Positions 25,678-34,936 of a DNA stretch of 54,993 nt are shown piece by piece. Origin of the DNA: Chitinophaga sp. CB10 (lineage in GTDB: Bacteria > Bacteroidota > Bacteroidia > Chitinophagales > Chitinophagaceae); contig MLAV02000026.1 in the NCBI GenBank assembly GCA_001870995.2, forward strand, positions 1-54,993, in the 5' to 3' direction. Each line of letters opens with the position of its first letter. The stretch's first letter is position 1. The notes under the pieces are model-generated. The model had not been told where the DNA came from. It saw nothing but the letters and a program-made list of their open reading frames with translations, and did no database searches. Position numbers and translations under genes: made by a program.

Positions 25678-25749
25678 GCCGCGTTGGTCAAGGGGTTAAG
25701 ACGCCTCCCTTTCACGGAGGAATCACGGGTTCGATTCCCGTACGTGGTA
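25678..25749 (+). tRNA. tRNA-Glu(UUC), copy 2
   Basis: Same 72-nt sequence and structure as copy 1; CCA not encoded. The bases just upstream (GCAATCCCAAA, then CGA.AACGCCGCG) are also shared with copy 1, but the spacer regions and terminators differ. Confidence 0.95.
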
Positions 25750-25753
25750 CAAG

Positions 25754-25781
25754 AAAAAGCTGCAGTAATGCAGCTTTTTTT
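25754..25781 (+). terminator. Terminator of tRNA-Glu copy 2
   Basis: Perfect 11-bp stem (25754-25764 with 25769-25779), 4-nt loop and a T run. Confidence 0.9.
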
Positions 25782-25907
25782 ATTTCCTTCCCAACCGGAA
25801 ATATCCTACTTTTATTACCTGGCATCAACCGACAGTAACCGAATAAAAAACTTTTCATTTTATCTCTAACCACCTGTTAAACGTGCCTGAAGCACGCCAT
25901 ACTCCAA

Positions 25908-28900
25908 ATGAACCGGCTGTTCGCTGCATTTCCATATTTCTACAAAGCAGTGATATTTACGCTCCTGCTAGTGCCGTTGCTGTACATGCACAGTACCGCA
26001 CAAAGCCCGTTTTCTCATAAATTCACCCACCTCGATATTACCAACGGCCTCGCCAGCAACCACGTTTCCGCTATCCTGCAGGATAGAAAAGGATTCGTCT
26101 GGATCGCCAGCACCGCACTGCAACGCTACGACGGTACCAACCTTATCACCGTCGCCAGCTTCGACCGCGTCCCCGGGTCTATCTATTACGATGATATCTG
26201 CCTCTGCGAAGACCGCTCCGGCCGCATCTGGATGGGGACGCCGGATAATATTCGTGTGTACGACCCCGTTACCAGCAAAGTAAAAACCATCAAAATCCCG
26301 GAACATACCAACACCGCAGATGGCCTTTCCTGTAGTAATGTGATGGAAGATCATAACGGCGTCATCTGGGCATCTACCACGGACGGACTCCTGTACTATG
26401 ATGAAAAAAGCAACGCCTTTAAAAAAGCTATCAACATCCCCGAGCCTTTCCGCAAACAAATCAAAGATGCCATCGTGGAAGATGCAGAAGGTAATATCTG
26501 GTTCAGCGGGGAGCGGCAGGCGTTTATCCTCAGTGCCGACAGGAGCCGGCTTTACCATAAGGACTTTAATCCCCTTCACATCGCCGCGCTGAACATCAAT
26601 AATTCATTCAAGAAAATATACATTGACCAGCAACGCCAGGTTTGGCTCGCCGGCCGCGGCGGATACGCGTACAGGTACGACCCCCGCAGCCGGCAGCTGG
26701 ATACCTTCCAGTTCAGAACGCCGCCAGATCAGGTAACGCCCGCCTACCAGCGGGATGCTATTTTCGATATCCGCGGCGATGCCGCTGGCGACGTGTGGCT
26801 GGCCACAGAAAAAGGAGGCATCTTCCGCTATAGCAGGGCAAAACGTAAAGTGGACCTGAATATTTCAGGGAATAACAACGACCCGCAGGGACTGCATTAC
26901 GACTACGAAGCTAATTGCATTATGAGCGACCGGGAAGGCCATTTGTGGATCGGTACCGATCATGGCGTGAATATCCTCAGCCTTTACAGCGAATCCTTTA
27001 AAACGCTCGACCAGCGCACTCCCTTTCTCCCCCAAAATCAAAAACTCCCCCAGGCGGAAGTAACGGGTATCTTCCAGGGTGCTAACGGGAACGTATATAT
27101 TGGCTATTGGGGCAAAGGCTTTGCCTGCCTCTCGCCGGACCTGGCCACCCTCCAGACTTATTCTTACCGCAAAAACGATCCTTTGCATGCCATCCCAGAG
27201 GAGCGCAGCCTGGTATGGAGCTTCGCCGAACTGAAAGACGGGACCATACTCGTAGGCCAGGAAAACGGTAACCTCTCCCTGTTTGACCCGGTGAAAAAAC
27301 AGTTTATCAAACACCTGCAAAGCGAAGCGCTGCATCAGCAAACCTTGCTGGACATCTATCCCTGCAACGATACCACCGTATTCATCGGCCTGTATAAAAA
27401 AGGACTGGCCGCCTGGAACCCGCAGACAGACCGCTTTACCTACTTCAATGCACTGCTCGACAGCCTGAAGCGTCCTGCCTCCGTGATGGACATCGTGCCG
27501 CAAACAGACGGTAAACTATGGCTCGCCACCAGTACCTCCGGCTTGCTGTTGTTTAATCCCTACACCAGGCAAATAGAGCATAAACACAGTTTTCGCTGGG
27601 ATAAACGAAATATCGTAAACGTGACCTCCCTGTACAGGTATAGCGACAGCACGCTCCTCGCGGGTACGGATCACGGACTTTGGATTGTTCATACAAACAG
27701 CCGTACCTCTCTCCCCATACTCAACAGCAAACAACTGTTTGATGAATGGATACTGAGCATCGCCGGAGACCGTAACGGCAACATCTGGCTCACGACGCAA
27801 TACGGCTTTTACAAACTGCAGCTGCAACAGGCCAGACTGCAGGCCTTTGTGCAGGGGGATGATATTATTGACAACGACCGCAAGGTGAGAAGGCGGATAG
27901 TGGAGCTGCAAAACGGGACGCTGCTCGTAGGCGCTTCGGATCATGTGGTGACCTTCGACCCCGCACAGTTACAGGTGGCGCCACCGCCCCCGGATGTAAC
28001 CATTCTGAACATGCGCGTCATGGATAGCATGATCCAGATCGGGCAGGCGCTGCGCGACACCACGCCGATCAGGCTCAATCACCGCCAGAACTTTATCTCT
28101 ATTGAATTCAAAAGCCTGCAATATCACCACGAAAAAATAAATTATTTCTACCAGCTGGAAGGCGTAGACGAAAAGTGGGTAAGCGCGGAAGGCTTGCTGG
28201 TAGCCAAATACACCAACCTTGCGCCGGGAAATTATACCTTCCTCGTAAAAGCGGCCAATGCCACCGGTACTTTCTCGGATAATGTGACGTCGCTGCAAAT
28301 CCATATCCTGCCTGCATTCTGGCAAACGGACTGGTTTCGCATGCTGGCAATCATATTGATCATCGCTATCATTTACCTGTACATCCGCTTCCGCATTAAC
28401 ATTATCCGGCGGGAAGCCCGCCAGCGCGCCACCATCCAACAGGAGATGGCACAGCTGGAAATGAAGGCCCTCCGCTCGCAGATGAACCCGCACTTTATTT
28501 TCAACGCGCTCAACTCCATCCAGATATTCATGATGAAGAACGAAACGGAATCCGCGCTCTCTTACCTCAGCAGGTTCGCGAAGCTGATCCGCAACGTACT
28601 GGATAATTCTCAGCTCAATAACATTTCCGTCAGCCGGGAAGTGAGCATGCTGGAAAACTATATGGAGCTGGAAAAACTGCGCTTCACGGACCAGTTTGAG
28701 TATAAGATCATCGTTGATCCTAAGCTGGATGCCGATATGGTGGAAATCCCCACCATGATTGTACAGCCGTTCGTGGAAAACGCCATCTGGCACGGGTTAG
28801 TGCATAAAAAGGAAAAAGGGCGGCTCACTATTACCTTCGAAGAGGCGCCGGGCCGCATACTATGTACTATCGAGGATAATGGGGTGGGGAGAGAAAAATC

Positions 28901-29096
28901 GGCCGCTATTAAACAAATGCAAGGTCATTCCCACCATTCCCGGGGGCTGCAGATCACGCGCGACAGGCTCGCGATTTATAACAGCAGGTTCCAGGTACAG
29001 GCAGGCTTCGAAATCGAAGACCTGTACGACAAGGAAGGCAAGGCTGCCGGCACCCGCGTCATACTCTGGTTTCCGCAGGACTTGATGACGGAATAA
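25908..29096 (+). CDS. Two-component regulator propeller / Y_Y_Y / LytS-type sensor kinase
   Basis: A 1062-residue membrane sensor. A signal segment (about 1-32) precedes about 14 propeller repeats (units such as GFVWIAS, GRIWMGTPD, GVIWASTTDGL, GHLWIGTDHGVN), a Y_Y_Y domain (about 700-785), one transmembrane helix (about 808-828), then a His_kinase domain with H862 (MNPHFIFNALNSIQ) and HATPase_c (IVQPFVENAIWHG, DNGVGR). Propeller sensors in Bacteroidota usually report glycans or other periplasmic ligands. LytS-type kinases usually pair with a LytTR regulator; none is adjacent, so the partner is elsewhere. Confidence 0.93.
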   Translation: MNRLFAAFPYFYKAVIFTLLLVPLLYMHSTAQSPFSHKFTHLDITNGLASNHVSAILQDRKGFVWIASTALQRYDGTNLITVASFDRVPGSIYYDDICLCEDRSGRIWMGTPDNIRVYDPVTSKVKTIKIPEHTNTADGLSCSNVMEDHNGVIWASTTDGLLYYDEKSNAFKKAINIPEPFRKQIKDAIVEDAEGNIWFSGERQAFILSADRSRLYHKDFNPLHIAALNINNSFKKIYIDQQRQVWLAGRGGYAYRYDPRSRQLDTFQFRTPPDQVTPAYQRDAIFDIRGDAAGDVWLATEKGGIFRYSRAKRKVDLNISGNNNDPQGLHYDYEANCIMSDREGHLWIGTDHGVNILSLYSESFKTLDQRTPFLPQNQKLPQAEVTGIFQGANGNVYIGYWGKGFACLSPDLATLQTYSYRKNDPLHAIPEERSLVWSFAELKDGTILVGQENGNLSLFDPVKKQFIKHLQSEALHQQTLLDIYPCNDTTVFIGLYKKGLAAWNPQTDRFTYFNALLDSLKRPASVMDIVPQTDGKLWLATSTSGLLLFNPYTRQIEHKHSFRWDKRNIVNVTSLYRYSDSTLLAGTDHGLWIVHTNSRTSLPILNSKQLFDEWILSIAGDRNGNIWLTTQYGFYKLQLQQARLQAFVQGDDIIDNDRKVRRRIVELQNGTLLVGASDHVVTFDPAQLQVAPPPPDVTILNMRVMDSMIQIGQALRDTTPIRLNHRQNFISIEFKSLQYHHEKINYFYQLEGVDEKWVSAEGLLVAKYTNLAPGNYTFLVKAANATGTFSDNVTSLQIHILPAFWQTDWFRMLAIILIIAIIYLYIRFRINIIRREARQRATIQQEMAQLEMKALRSQMNPHFIFNALNSIQIFMMKNETESALSYLSRFAKLIRNVLDNSQLNNISVSREVSMLENYMELEKLRFTDQFEYKIIVDPKLDADMVEIPTMIVQPFVENAIWHGLVHKKEKGRLTITFEEAPGRILCTIEDNGVGREKSAAIKQMQGHSHHSRGLQITRDRLAIYNSRFQVQAGFEIEDLYDKEGKAAGTRVILWFPQDLMTE

Positions 29097-29097
29097 A

Positions 29098-29119
29098 AAA
29101 AGCCGGTTGCCCGGCTTTT
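29098..29119. terminator. Bidirectional terminator
   Basis: Perfect 9-bp stem AAAAGCCGG / CCGGCTTTT with loop TTGC between the sensor kinase and the convergent metallo-hydrolase gene. Confidence 0.88.
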
Positions 29120-29126
29120 CGTTTTA

Positions 29127-30530
29127 TCAGGTAAGACCAATTTCGTAATGACGGTCCGGAATTTCAATATCCAGGAAGCCCTTCTTGAATAACCATTTCT
29201 TGAAGATCTGCTGCACGTCATACTCTCCATGCACGAGGAACAGTTTCTTAATGTCCCTCGGATTCTGGCAGGCCAGCCACTGGCTCAGGTCTTCATAGTC
29301 GCCATGCGCGCTCATGGACCTGATTACGCCTACCTCCGCCCTCACTTCATAACGGGTACCATAAATAGACACCTCTTTTGCGCCCCGCATTAAACGGCCG
29401 CCGAGTGATTCCGGCTCGCAATATCCCACGATCAGGATGGTGTTTCTTTCCTCGTCAATGTTGTTGGCAATATGGTGCTTCACCCTTCCTGCCTCCGCCA
29501 TGCCGGATGCGGAAATGATCACGCAGGGCTCCCTGCGGAAGTTCAGGTTTTTGGATTCATCCACCGTTTTGATATACCGCAGTCCGGGAAAATCGAAAGG
29601 ATCGCTGTCTCTTTTCAACAGGTCGGATACCTGGCGGTTAAATACTTCCGGGTGCGCTTTGGTAACGGCCGTAGCCTCGGTGGAAAGCGGGCTATCCACA
29701 AAGATGTCCACCTTGGGAAGCTTGCCGGCCAGTTGCGCTTTATTGAGTGTATAAAGCAGTTCCTGGGTACGGCCTACGCTGAATGCCGGAATGATCAGCT
29801 TACCCCGTTTCTGCACGCAGGTTTCGTGGATATACCGGAGTAACTCATCGTCCGCAGGAGCGGCATCCGCGTGCAGGGTGCTGCCATAGGTGGATTCCAT
29901 GAGGATGTAATCCGCCTGTGGAAATACAGCCGGCGATTTCAGGATCGCGTCGTTATACCGGCCAATATCCCCGCTGAAGCTGATCTGCTGGGTTTTGCCA
30001 TACTCGGTAATACGCAGGTGAATGCAGGCCGCGCCAACGATATGGCCGGCATCAGTAAACATCACCTGTATATCCGGATCAATGGTGATCCAGTCATTGA
30101 AGTTAACCGGCTTTAAAAAGTTGATGGCGAACTTGGCATCTTCCACGGTGTAGAGCGGCTGCAGGTAAGGTGCGCCTTCCTTTGCGCGCTTTTTGTTGGA
30201 GAATTTGATATCGTCTTCCTGGATTTCCGCGGAGTCGAGCAGGAGGATCTCCGCCATGTCGCGGGTGGCATGCGTGCAGTAGATAGGCCCGCGGTACCCT
30301 TGTTTAACCAGTCTCGGAATAAGCCCTGTGTGATCGATGTGCGCATGCGACAACACCATGTAGGTAACCTCCGTAGGGTCAAATCCGAAATCTCTGTTCA
30401 GGGAGTCTGTTTCTTTTCCCATACCCTGGAACATCCCGCAATCCAACAGTATCTTCTTTCCATTCTTCAGGGTGATCAGGTGCTTGGAACCTGTTACAGT
30501 CCTTGCGGCACCATGAAATGCAATCTTCAT
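29127..30530 (-). CDS. Beta-CASP metallo-beta-lactamase-fold hydrolase (putative RNase)
   Basis: A 467-residue protein. Metal site SHAHIDHTG (H62, H64, D66, H67), then a beta-CASP insertion and the C-terminal PAFSVGRTQELL, SASGMAEAGRVKHH and SAHGD motifs, as in CPSF73/YSH1-like RNA-processing nucleases. So an RNA endonuclease/exonuclease role is likely, though no RNA substrate is known for this bacterial group. Last gene of the five-gene operon that begins with the HD-Pycsar protein, 26 bp after the DUF4442 gene. Confidence 0.88.
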   Translation of the reverse strand: MKIAFHGAARTVTGSKHLITLKNGKKILLDCGMFQGMGKETDSLNRDFGFDPTEVTYMVLSHAHIDHTGLIPRLVKQGYRGPIYCTHATRDMAEILLLDSAEIQEDDIKFSNKKRAKEGAPYLQPLYTVEDAKFAINFLKPVNFNDWITIDPDIQVMFTDAGHIVGAACIHLRITEYGKTQQISFSGDIGRYNDAILKSPAVFPQADYILMESTYGSTLHADAAPADDELLRYIHETCVQKRGKLIIPAFSVGRTQELLYTLNKAQLAGKLPKVDIFVDSPLSTEATAVTKAHPEVFNRQVSDLLKRDSDPFDFPGLRYIKTVDESKNLNFRREPCVIISASGMAEAGRVKHHIANNIDEERNTILIVGYCEPESLGGRLMRGAKEVSIYGTRYEVRAEVGVIRSMSAHGDYEDLSQWLACQNPRDIKKLFLVHGEYDVQQIFKKWLFKKGFLDIEIPDRHYEIGLT

Positions 30531-30556
30531 AATTAAGGGTATTTGGTTAAACCTTG

Positions 30557-31063
30557 TTACCTGGCTTTAAACGACCAGGTGATATCAAACGTGGCAATTT
30601 GCATGCCTTCTTTATTCTTACCTTCAGAACGTATCGTGAGGGTAGTTGGTTCACCCGTGGCAATCGCCTTTTCAATCGCCGCTTTCATGGCAGGGATATC
30701 GGCGCAGGTAAACCAGGTAGTGCCGGTGGCCTTTTTGGTGTAGACAGCCTGCATACCGGTAACGAGCATGGATATACGTTTTTCAGCGCTGCGGGCGTAC
30801 ATCATGGCGGGCAAGCCGGTACTCAGTTCGCCGGCCATGGCCAGGCAGGCAAAGTAGGTGGATTTGAAAGGGTTTTGGGACAGCCATTTATAAGGCACCC
30901 GGGTCACGCAGGCCTGTTCCGAAACGGAAACCAGCCGTACGCCCGCCAGCCAGGCTGCCGGCAGCTTCATGAGCAGGAAGGCTGAAAACTTAAACGGATG
31001 CTGTGCAAATCTCATAAAAGACTGCACAGCATCCGTTTTAAAGTAAGTGATGCCATTATTCAT
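30557..31063 (-). CDS. DUF4442 hotdog-fold protein
   Basis: A 168-residue protein. The helix-then-sheet layout with NPFKSTYFACLAMAGELSTGL and a C-terminal half of strands fits DUF4442, a hotdog-fold group related to thioesterases. A substrate is not known. Nine bp after the thioredoxin-like gene. Confidence 0.78.
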   Translation of the reverse strand: MNNGITYFKTDAVQSFMRFAQHPFKFSAFLLMKLPAAWLAGVRLVSVSEQACVTRVPYKWLSQNPFKSTYFACLAMAGELSTGLPAMMYARSAEKRISMLVTGMQAVYTKKATGTTWFTCADIPAMKAAIEKAIATGEPTTLTIRSEGKNKEGMQIATFDITWSFKAR

Positions 31064-31072
31064 GGTAAAACC

Positions 31073-31582
31073 TTATTCGTTTACATAATTGGAAGGCAGT
31101 AAAGCCGCTGGGCTCCATTGTTTGAAAAACTCGGCCACCTTCTTCGGATCGTAGGAATCGGCGGATTCCAGCAGTCCGGAGTTTTGGGTATGCAGGCGGT
31201 TGCCGTTGGCGTCCAGCACTACAAACACCGGAAAGCCGAAGCGCTGCGGATAGCCCAGTTCCTTCAGGATGGGCAGGTTTTTATTTTCCTTGCTGTAATT
31301 CAGGTGGTACACTACATAGTTGTTTTCCATGGCAGCTTTAAGCGTTGAGTCCTCCTCCACAAATTTGTAGAAGCGCTTGCACCAGATGCACCAGTTTCCC
31401 CCGATTTGCAGTAATACATGTTTTTTCTCTTTGGCAGCCTGTTTTACGGCGGCTGTAATGTCGGCCTTGGCATTGGCATCAGGATGGTAAATGTGCTGCA
31501 AATCCAGCGTTTGCGCGCTGGCGGCAGGTATCATAAATCCTACACTCAATATCAGCATCCATACGTACTTCATCATAATCAA
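31073..31582 (-). CDS. Exported thioredoxin-fold protein
   Basis: A 169-residue protein with a cleavable signal (about 1-23, ending ASA) and a thioredoxin fold with active site WCIWC (C65, C68). It is close to the thioredoxin-7/DUF255-like group. The cis-Pro region is present as FGFPVFVV. It likely acts in the periplasm on disulfides. Start could be any of three near Met codons (ATG ATT ATG ATG); the first is kept. Neighbours: ppk1 18 bp upstream, DUF4442 9 bp downstream. Confidence 0.85.
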   Translation of the reverse strand: MIMMKYVWMLILSVGFMIPAASAQTLDLQHIYHPDANAKADITAAVKQAAKEKKHVLLQIGGNWCIWCKRFYKFVEEDSTLKAAMENNYVVYHLNYSKENKNLPILKELGYPQRFGFPVFVVLDANGNRLHTQNSGLLESADSYDPKKVAEFFKQWSPAALLPSNYVNE

Positions 31583-31600
31583 ATTTTCTATACTTGTAAT

Positions 31601-33577
31601 TTACTGCATTTTCCCAATATACCCGGTAATGTTGGCCTGCGCATGGGTGGGATCCGCCAGTTGCAGGGCCACTATGTCTTTCAGCTGCTGCCGGATGGCC
31701 GGGTCATACACGGGCACGCATACCTCAATGCGGCGGTGCAGGTTGCGGTTCATCCAGTCGGCGGAGCCGATGTACACTTCTTCTTCCCCGTTATTGTGGA
31801 AAATGAATACCCTGGCATGTTCCAGGTACCTGTCCACAATCCGTACCACGTGTATGTTCGGGGAGGGTACCAGGCAGCAGATGCTCCTGACGATGAGGTC
31901 TATCTGAATGCCCGCATCGCTGGCCTCATATAGCTTGGCGATCATGCCTTTTTCCTGCAGGTTATTCAGCTTGATCGTGATCTTTGCCGGCTTGCCGGCT
32001 TTGGCGTTGGCGATTTCACGGTCTATCAGCTGGCTAAACCGGTTGACCATATTAAACTGGGCTACCAGCAGGTGATTGAATTGTATAAACCCGTATTCTC
32101 CCGGTTGCTCGCGGCTCTGCAGGTAGATGAAGAGCAGTTCCATTTCCCGGGTGATGCCGGTATGGGAGGTGAACAACACATGGTCCCCGTAGAAACGCGC
32201 GGTCGATTCATTGAAATTACCGGTAGCGATCAGTCCTGAATAGTCGTACTGATATCCCCGCTTACGCTTTACCAGCGCGGTTTTAGCATGTACTTTCATG
32301 CCCGGTATGCTATATACGATCTTTACGCCGGCTTCCTTCATGCGTTTGGACCAGCGGATGTTATTGGCTTCATCAAAGCGCGCTTTCAGTTCCACAAACA
32401 CGGTTACCTGCTTTCCGTTTTTGGCGGCGGAAATCAGCGCCTGCGCTATCTGGGAGCTGGATGCAATGCGGTACAGCGTAACGTAAATTTCCTGTACATC
32501 CGGGTCTATGGCGGCTTCGTTGAAGAAGCGCAGCACATAATCATACCGCTGGTATGGCACGTGCACCACCAGGTCTTTTCGCTGGATCAGGTCCAGGATA
32601 TGATCCGTAGCAGCGGCTTCCGGAATTGGCGCCGGCGTGTATTTAGGATAAAACGCATCCGGTATCGGCGCCGGCAGCGGGAGGTCCGCCAGGTCCTTCA
32701 GGTTGTGGTACCTGCCCCCGGCCACCATTTCCTCGGGTTTTATATCGAAGATATTGGCGAGGTATTGTTGTAGCGGCAATGGCATGGAAGCGTCGTAAAG
32801 GAAGCGGGTAGGCACGCCCAGTTCGCGTTTACGGATGAGCGTTTCCACTTCTTCCAGGATATCGCCTTTGAATTCGTCCATGTCCATTTCCGCATTGCGG
32901 GTAAGCTTAAAGCTGTAAGCGCCATTGATCGTGTATCCCGGCAGGATGTATTCCAGGTGATAACGGATAATATCATCCAGCAGCAGGATCTGGTGCAGGT
33001 CATTTTCTTTTGGCGGCTGGTAAAACCTTGGCAGTACGGAAGGTATATTCAGCACTACGTAGGTGATCAATTCTGGTTTTTCCGGGGGAGATGCTGAAAC
33101 CGCGAGGTACAGGGCATTGTTTTCCGGAAAATACTTCTTTGAAGCTGCCTGCAGCCACACGGGTTGCAGATAGGCCAGCACGGTTGTCAGGAGGTATTCG
33201 CGGGTTACCGCCAGCTGTGCAGGCGTAAATGCCTCGTTATAGCAAAGGTGAATGCCTTTTTCTTTCAGCAATGGCAGTATCCCGGTAACGAGTGTACGGC
33301 CATAGGTTTCCTGCTGGCGGTTGATTTCCGTTAGCACCTGCCGGAGCGTGTCCGCGCTGACGGATTCATCGCCGCCGGCAAAAGGCTCCTGCCACAGCAG
33401 TTTGTTCACAGCCAGGATGGCGGGCATTCTCACCCTGAAAAATTCATCCAGGTTGGAAGAGTAGATGGATAAAAACTTAATGCGTTCGTATAGGGGTACC
33501 TGTGGGTCCTGCGCCATGGTAAGCACCCTGAAATTAAATGACAACCAGCTGAGATCCCGGTTAAACAAAGGAACCAT
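31601..33577 (-). CDS. ppk1: Polyphosphate kinase 1
   Basis: A 658-residue PPK1 that reversibly makes polyphosphate from ATP. N-terminal domain begins FNRDLSWLSFNFRVL, with SNLDEFFRVRM; the head domain and two phospholipase-D-like C1/C2 domains follow. The autophosphorylated histidine is read as H430 in MKVHAKTALV (HxK), and the second site region includes RSICCLVP. Standard length for the family. It starts 7 bp after the HD-Pycsar gene, so the two are surely co-transcribed. Confidence 0.96.
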   Translation of the reverse strand: MVPLFNRDLSWLSFNFRVLTMAQDPQVPLYERIKFLSIYSSNLDEFFRVRMPAILAVNKLLWQEPFAGGDESVSADTLRQVLTEINRQQETYGRTLVTGILPLLKEKGIHLCYNEAFTPAQLAVTREYLLTTVLAYLQPVWLQAASKKYFPENNALYLAVSASPPEKPELITYVVLNIPSVLPRFYQPPKENDLHQILLLDDIIRYHLEYILPGYTINGAYSFKLTRNAEMDMDEFKGDILEEVETLIRKRELGVPTRFLYDASMPLPLQQYLANIFDIKPEEMVAGGRYHNLKDLADLPLPAPIPDAFYPKYTPAPIPEAAATDHILDLIQRKDLVVHVPYQRYDYVLRFFNEAAIDPDVQEIYVTLYRIASSSQIAQALISAAKNGKQVTVFVELKARFDEANNIRWSKRMKEAGVKIVYSIPGMKVHAKTALVKRKRGYQYDYSGLIATGNFNESTARFYGDHVLFTSHTGITREMELLFIYLQSREQPGEYGFIQFNHLLVAQFNMVNRFSQLIDREIANAKAGKPAKITIKLNNLQEKGMIAKLYEASDAGIQIDLIVRSICCLVPSPNIHVVRIVDRYLEHARVFIFHNNGEEEVYIGSADWMNRNLHRRIEVCVPVYDPAIRQQLKDIVALQLADPTHAQANITGYIGKMQ

Positions 33578-33584
33578 GATTTAC

Positions 33585-34865
33585 TTATGCTTTTACGGGA
33601 AAGAAGATGGCAGCCACCAGGAATGCCAATACAGAGAGTGTTAAACCAAACATGAATACGTTATAGGATATACGAAGCAGGCGGTATTTATGGCCGAGCA
33701 CTACCCCGAGGTGATATACGTCTTTGGTCATGCTGCCATAGAGGAAGTCCGCATCGTTCATCATCTGTTTCATACCCCATTCGTATTCTTCCAGCGTCAT
33801 TTTATGGAAGTTGCCGAAAAACAGCAGGTTAGCATCCTTGCGGGCAATATCGTCCCGGGTAAATGTACCGCTGGTCACGTTGGGGCGTGTCGCCAATACG
33901 GCAAATATGACGGTGGTAACGGAGGTGATGACGAAGAGGAGGGAAGGGATGATAAAGTTCGGGTAATCTTCCAGCCGGCGGATCAATAAGCTCAGCATGA
34001 TGGAGAGGATGATGGAGTTCACGGAGATCATGATATGCGCCTTGCTGTCTGCCATGGAGCTGAGGCGGATATGATTGGTGCTCGTGATGCGGAACATGGT
34101 TTCCACGCCTCTGTCGGGCTTTTTAGCCTTTTCCTCTTTTTCTTTTTTCTTATGGTCTTTGTCCTTGTGCTTCTCACCGGCTTCCAGGAAGAGGTGAGGG
34201 GTGGCGCCATCCGGCGCGGTGGCGCTGGTGGTATTTGCGTCGGCAGCGGAACCTTCTTCAGCCAGTTTCTTGTCTAATTTTTTCTGCATTTGTCGGATGT
34301 TCTCGTCTTTCTGTTGTTTCAGTAAAGTCCTGGCATAGTCGGTCCAGTAATGATGTTCGCTAAGGAAGCGGATATTGCTCCTCAGCCATTCTATTTTGTC
34401 GATTTCTTTATGGCGTACCATTTCCACCTCGTGGCGGAGCAGTTTACTGCGCTCTGCATATTCTTTGGAACCCAGGTGGAATAAATCAGCATCACAAACA
34501 ATTTGTTCAATCAAACTGTTGGGAGACTGAGGCATTTTGGTAGCAAGGATACAGCCTTTTACCATTTGCTGTAAAGGCTCCGGTGCGTTTTCCTGTCGGA
34601 GGAATTTAACTGCTTCTTCGGCTCCTGCTTCCTCATGGGCGCTGCCGTCCCCTTCCAGGTATCCTTCATCATGGAACCAGGCGGCTACGTACACGGCGGT
34701 CAATTCATCGTCCTGGAGGCGATAATGTGCGGCTATTTGAGCAGCGGCATCCACCACGCCCTGCGTATGGGTGAGATTGTGGTAAACCAGCGCTGGTTGC
34801 GGATTGTCCCTGTATTTTGCCAGTATATAATCCCTGGCTGCATCTATGAGGGCAGTATTTTGCAT
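33585..34865 (-). CDS. HD phosphohydrolase fused to Pycsar-type membrane effector domain
   Basis: A 426-residue two-domain protein. The N-terminal HD domain (about 1-200) has H29, H33, HD pair H65/D66, H77 and D125/D127, a full metal site of the HD phosphohydrolase family. A coiled, highly charged linker (about 180-255, Lys/Asp/Glu-rich) leads to a C-terminal domain (about 256-426) with MFRITSTNHIRLSSMADSKA and three membrane helices (about 277-295, 303-326, 400-422), which I assign to the Pycsar effector (DUF5706/PycTM-like) family. Pycsar effectors respond to cyclic nucleotides made by a phage-sensing cyclase; no cyclase is seen in this window. First gene of the operon with ppk1. HD substrate unknown. 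Confidence 0.8.
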   Translation of the reverse strand: MQNTALIDAARDYILAKYRDNPQPALVYHNLTHTQGVVDAAAQIAAHYRLQDDELTAVYVAAWFHDEGYLEGDGSAHEEAGAEEAVKFLRQENAPEPLQQMVKGCILATKMPQSPNSLIEQIVCDADLFHLGSKEYAERSKLLRHEVEMVRHKEIDKIEWLRSNIRFLSEHHYWTDYARTLLKQQKDENIRQMQKKLDKKLAEEGSAADANTTSATAPDGATPHLFLEAGEKHKDKDHKKKEKEEKAKKPDRGVETMFRITSTNHIRLSSMADSKAHIMISVNSIILSIMLSLLIRRLEDYPNFIIPSLLFVITSVTTVIFAVLATRPNVTSGTFTRDDIARKDANLLFFGNFHKMTLEEYEWGMKQMMNDADFLYGSMTKDVYHLGVVLGHKYRLLRISYNVFMFGLTLSVLAFLVAAIFFPVKA

Positions 34866-34900
34866 ATGCTAAGATGATTAAATCCAATCTGAAGTTACTG

Positions 34901-34908
34901 TATTTTTG
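34901..34908 (+). promoter_or_regulatory. Putative -7 box (TATTTTTG) of the 34937 operon
   Basis: Exact TAnnTTTG 28 bp before the lipoprotein start; no TTTG at the expected distance upstream. Confidence 0.5.
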
Positions 34909-34936
34909 AGTTAAATTTAAGCTATAAAGTATCGCT

